Assembly (NCBI RefSeq): GCF_003946445.1
Contig: NZ_RHOF01000025.1
Location: 1-55,704 of the forward strand
DNA: 55,704 bases
Source: Loigolactobacillus jiayinensis
GTDB taxonomy: Bacteria; Bacillota; Bacilli; Lactobacillales; Lactobacillaceae
Reading direction: 5' to 3'
Below, piece by piece: positions 55,650-55,704 of this stretch. A program made the translations under genes and the position numbers. Every line of letters starts with the position of its first letter. Position 1 is the stretch's first letter. Below the pieces are notes generated by a model, which made no database searches, was not told the DNA's origin, and saw only the letters and a program-made list of their open reading frames with translations.

Positions 55650-55704
55650 AAAAAGGCTCTATACTTTATCCTGTTGATAGATTGCTCAAAGTGGTAATCT
55701 ATTA

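Overview
The window looks like a chromosomal segment of a low-to-medium GC lactobacillus (family Lactobacillaceae; genus not resolved) carrying one apparently complete temperate siphophage, about 42 kb long, integrated in a tRNA-Leu gene. Support for a lactobacillus: strong AGGAGG ribosome binding sites, frequent TTG and GTG starts, a Cys T-box in front of a TcyP-like transporter, a phi LC3-type holin, and Q-rich housekeeping proteins.

Left chromosomal flank (1-13011). These are mostly unlinked housekeeping genes: a ParA/MinD-like ATPase, the O6-alkylguanine transferase Ogt, an endonuclease III-like glycosylase, glycerate kinase, a T-box-controlled cystine symporter, a TVP38-type membrane protein, a class I aminotransferase, a divergent TetR/NmrA-like pair with clear operators, a decayed gene remnant, a MazG-like protein, an Lsa-type ABC-F protein with a long leader, and NAD(P)HX dehydratase. 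At 12937-12989 lies a terminator that would originally have ended the tRNA-Leu transcript.

Prophage (13012-55065). The duplicated 14-bp att core matches the tRNA 3' end. From attL inward come: a tiny rightward gene, a three-gene leftward cassette with its own consensus promoter and operators (the third gene frameshifted), endolysin, holin and small tail-end proteins, an acetyltransferase cargo gene with its own promoter and terminator, a 982-aa tail fibre ending in a glycerophosphodiesterase domain, Tal, Dit, a 1765-aa tape measure with sixteen exact 30-aa repeats, gpG/gpGT with a canonical CCCAAAC slip site, the major tail protein, head-tail joining proteins, an HK97-type capsid with a candidate frameshift extension, ClpP-like protease, portal, both terminase subunits and an HNH nuclease. 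Terminators and two late-regulator-like genes separate this late block from the leftward early block.

The early block encodes VRR-NUC, an iteron cluster (likely origin), a primase-helicase, a DUF669 protein with an SSB-like tail, a helicase, a Sak4-like ATPase, Gp157, a short sliding-clamp-like protein and many small genes. It is interrupted by one rightward 263-aa gene with its own promoter. Antirepressor and Cro-like genes face the CI-like repressor and ImmA/IrrE protease across the operator region. A membrane-anchored cargo protein and the tyrosine integrase complete the right end.

Right flank (55053-55704): an intact tRNA-Leu(CAG), whose terminator is now supplied by the phage, and a DUF1304 membrane protein.
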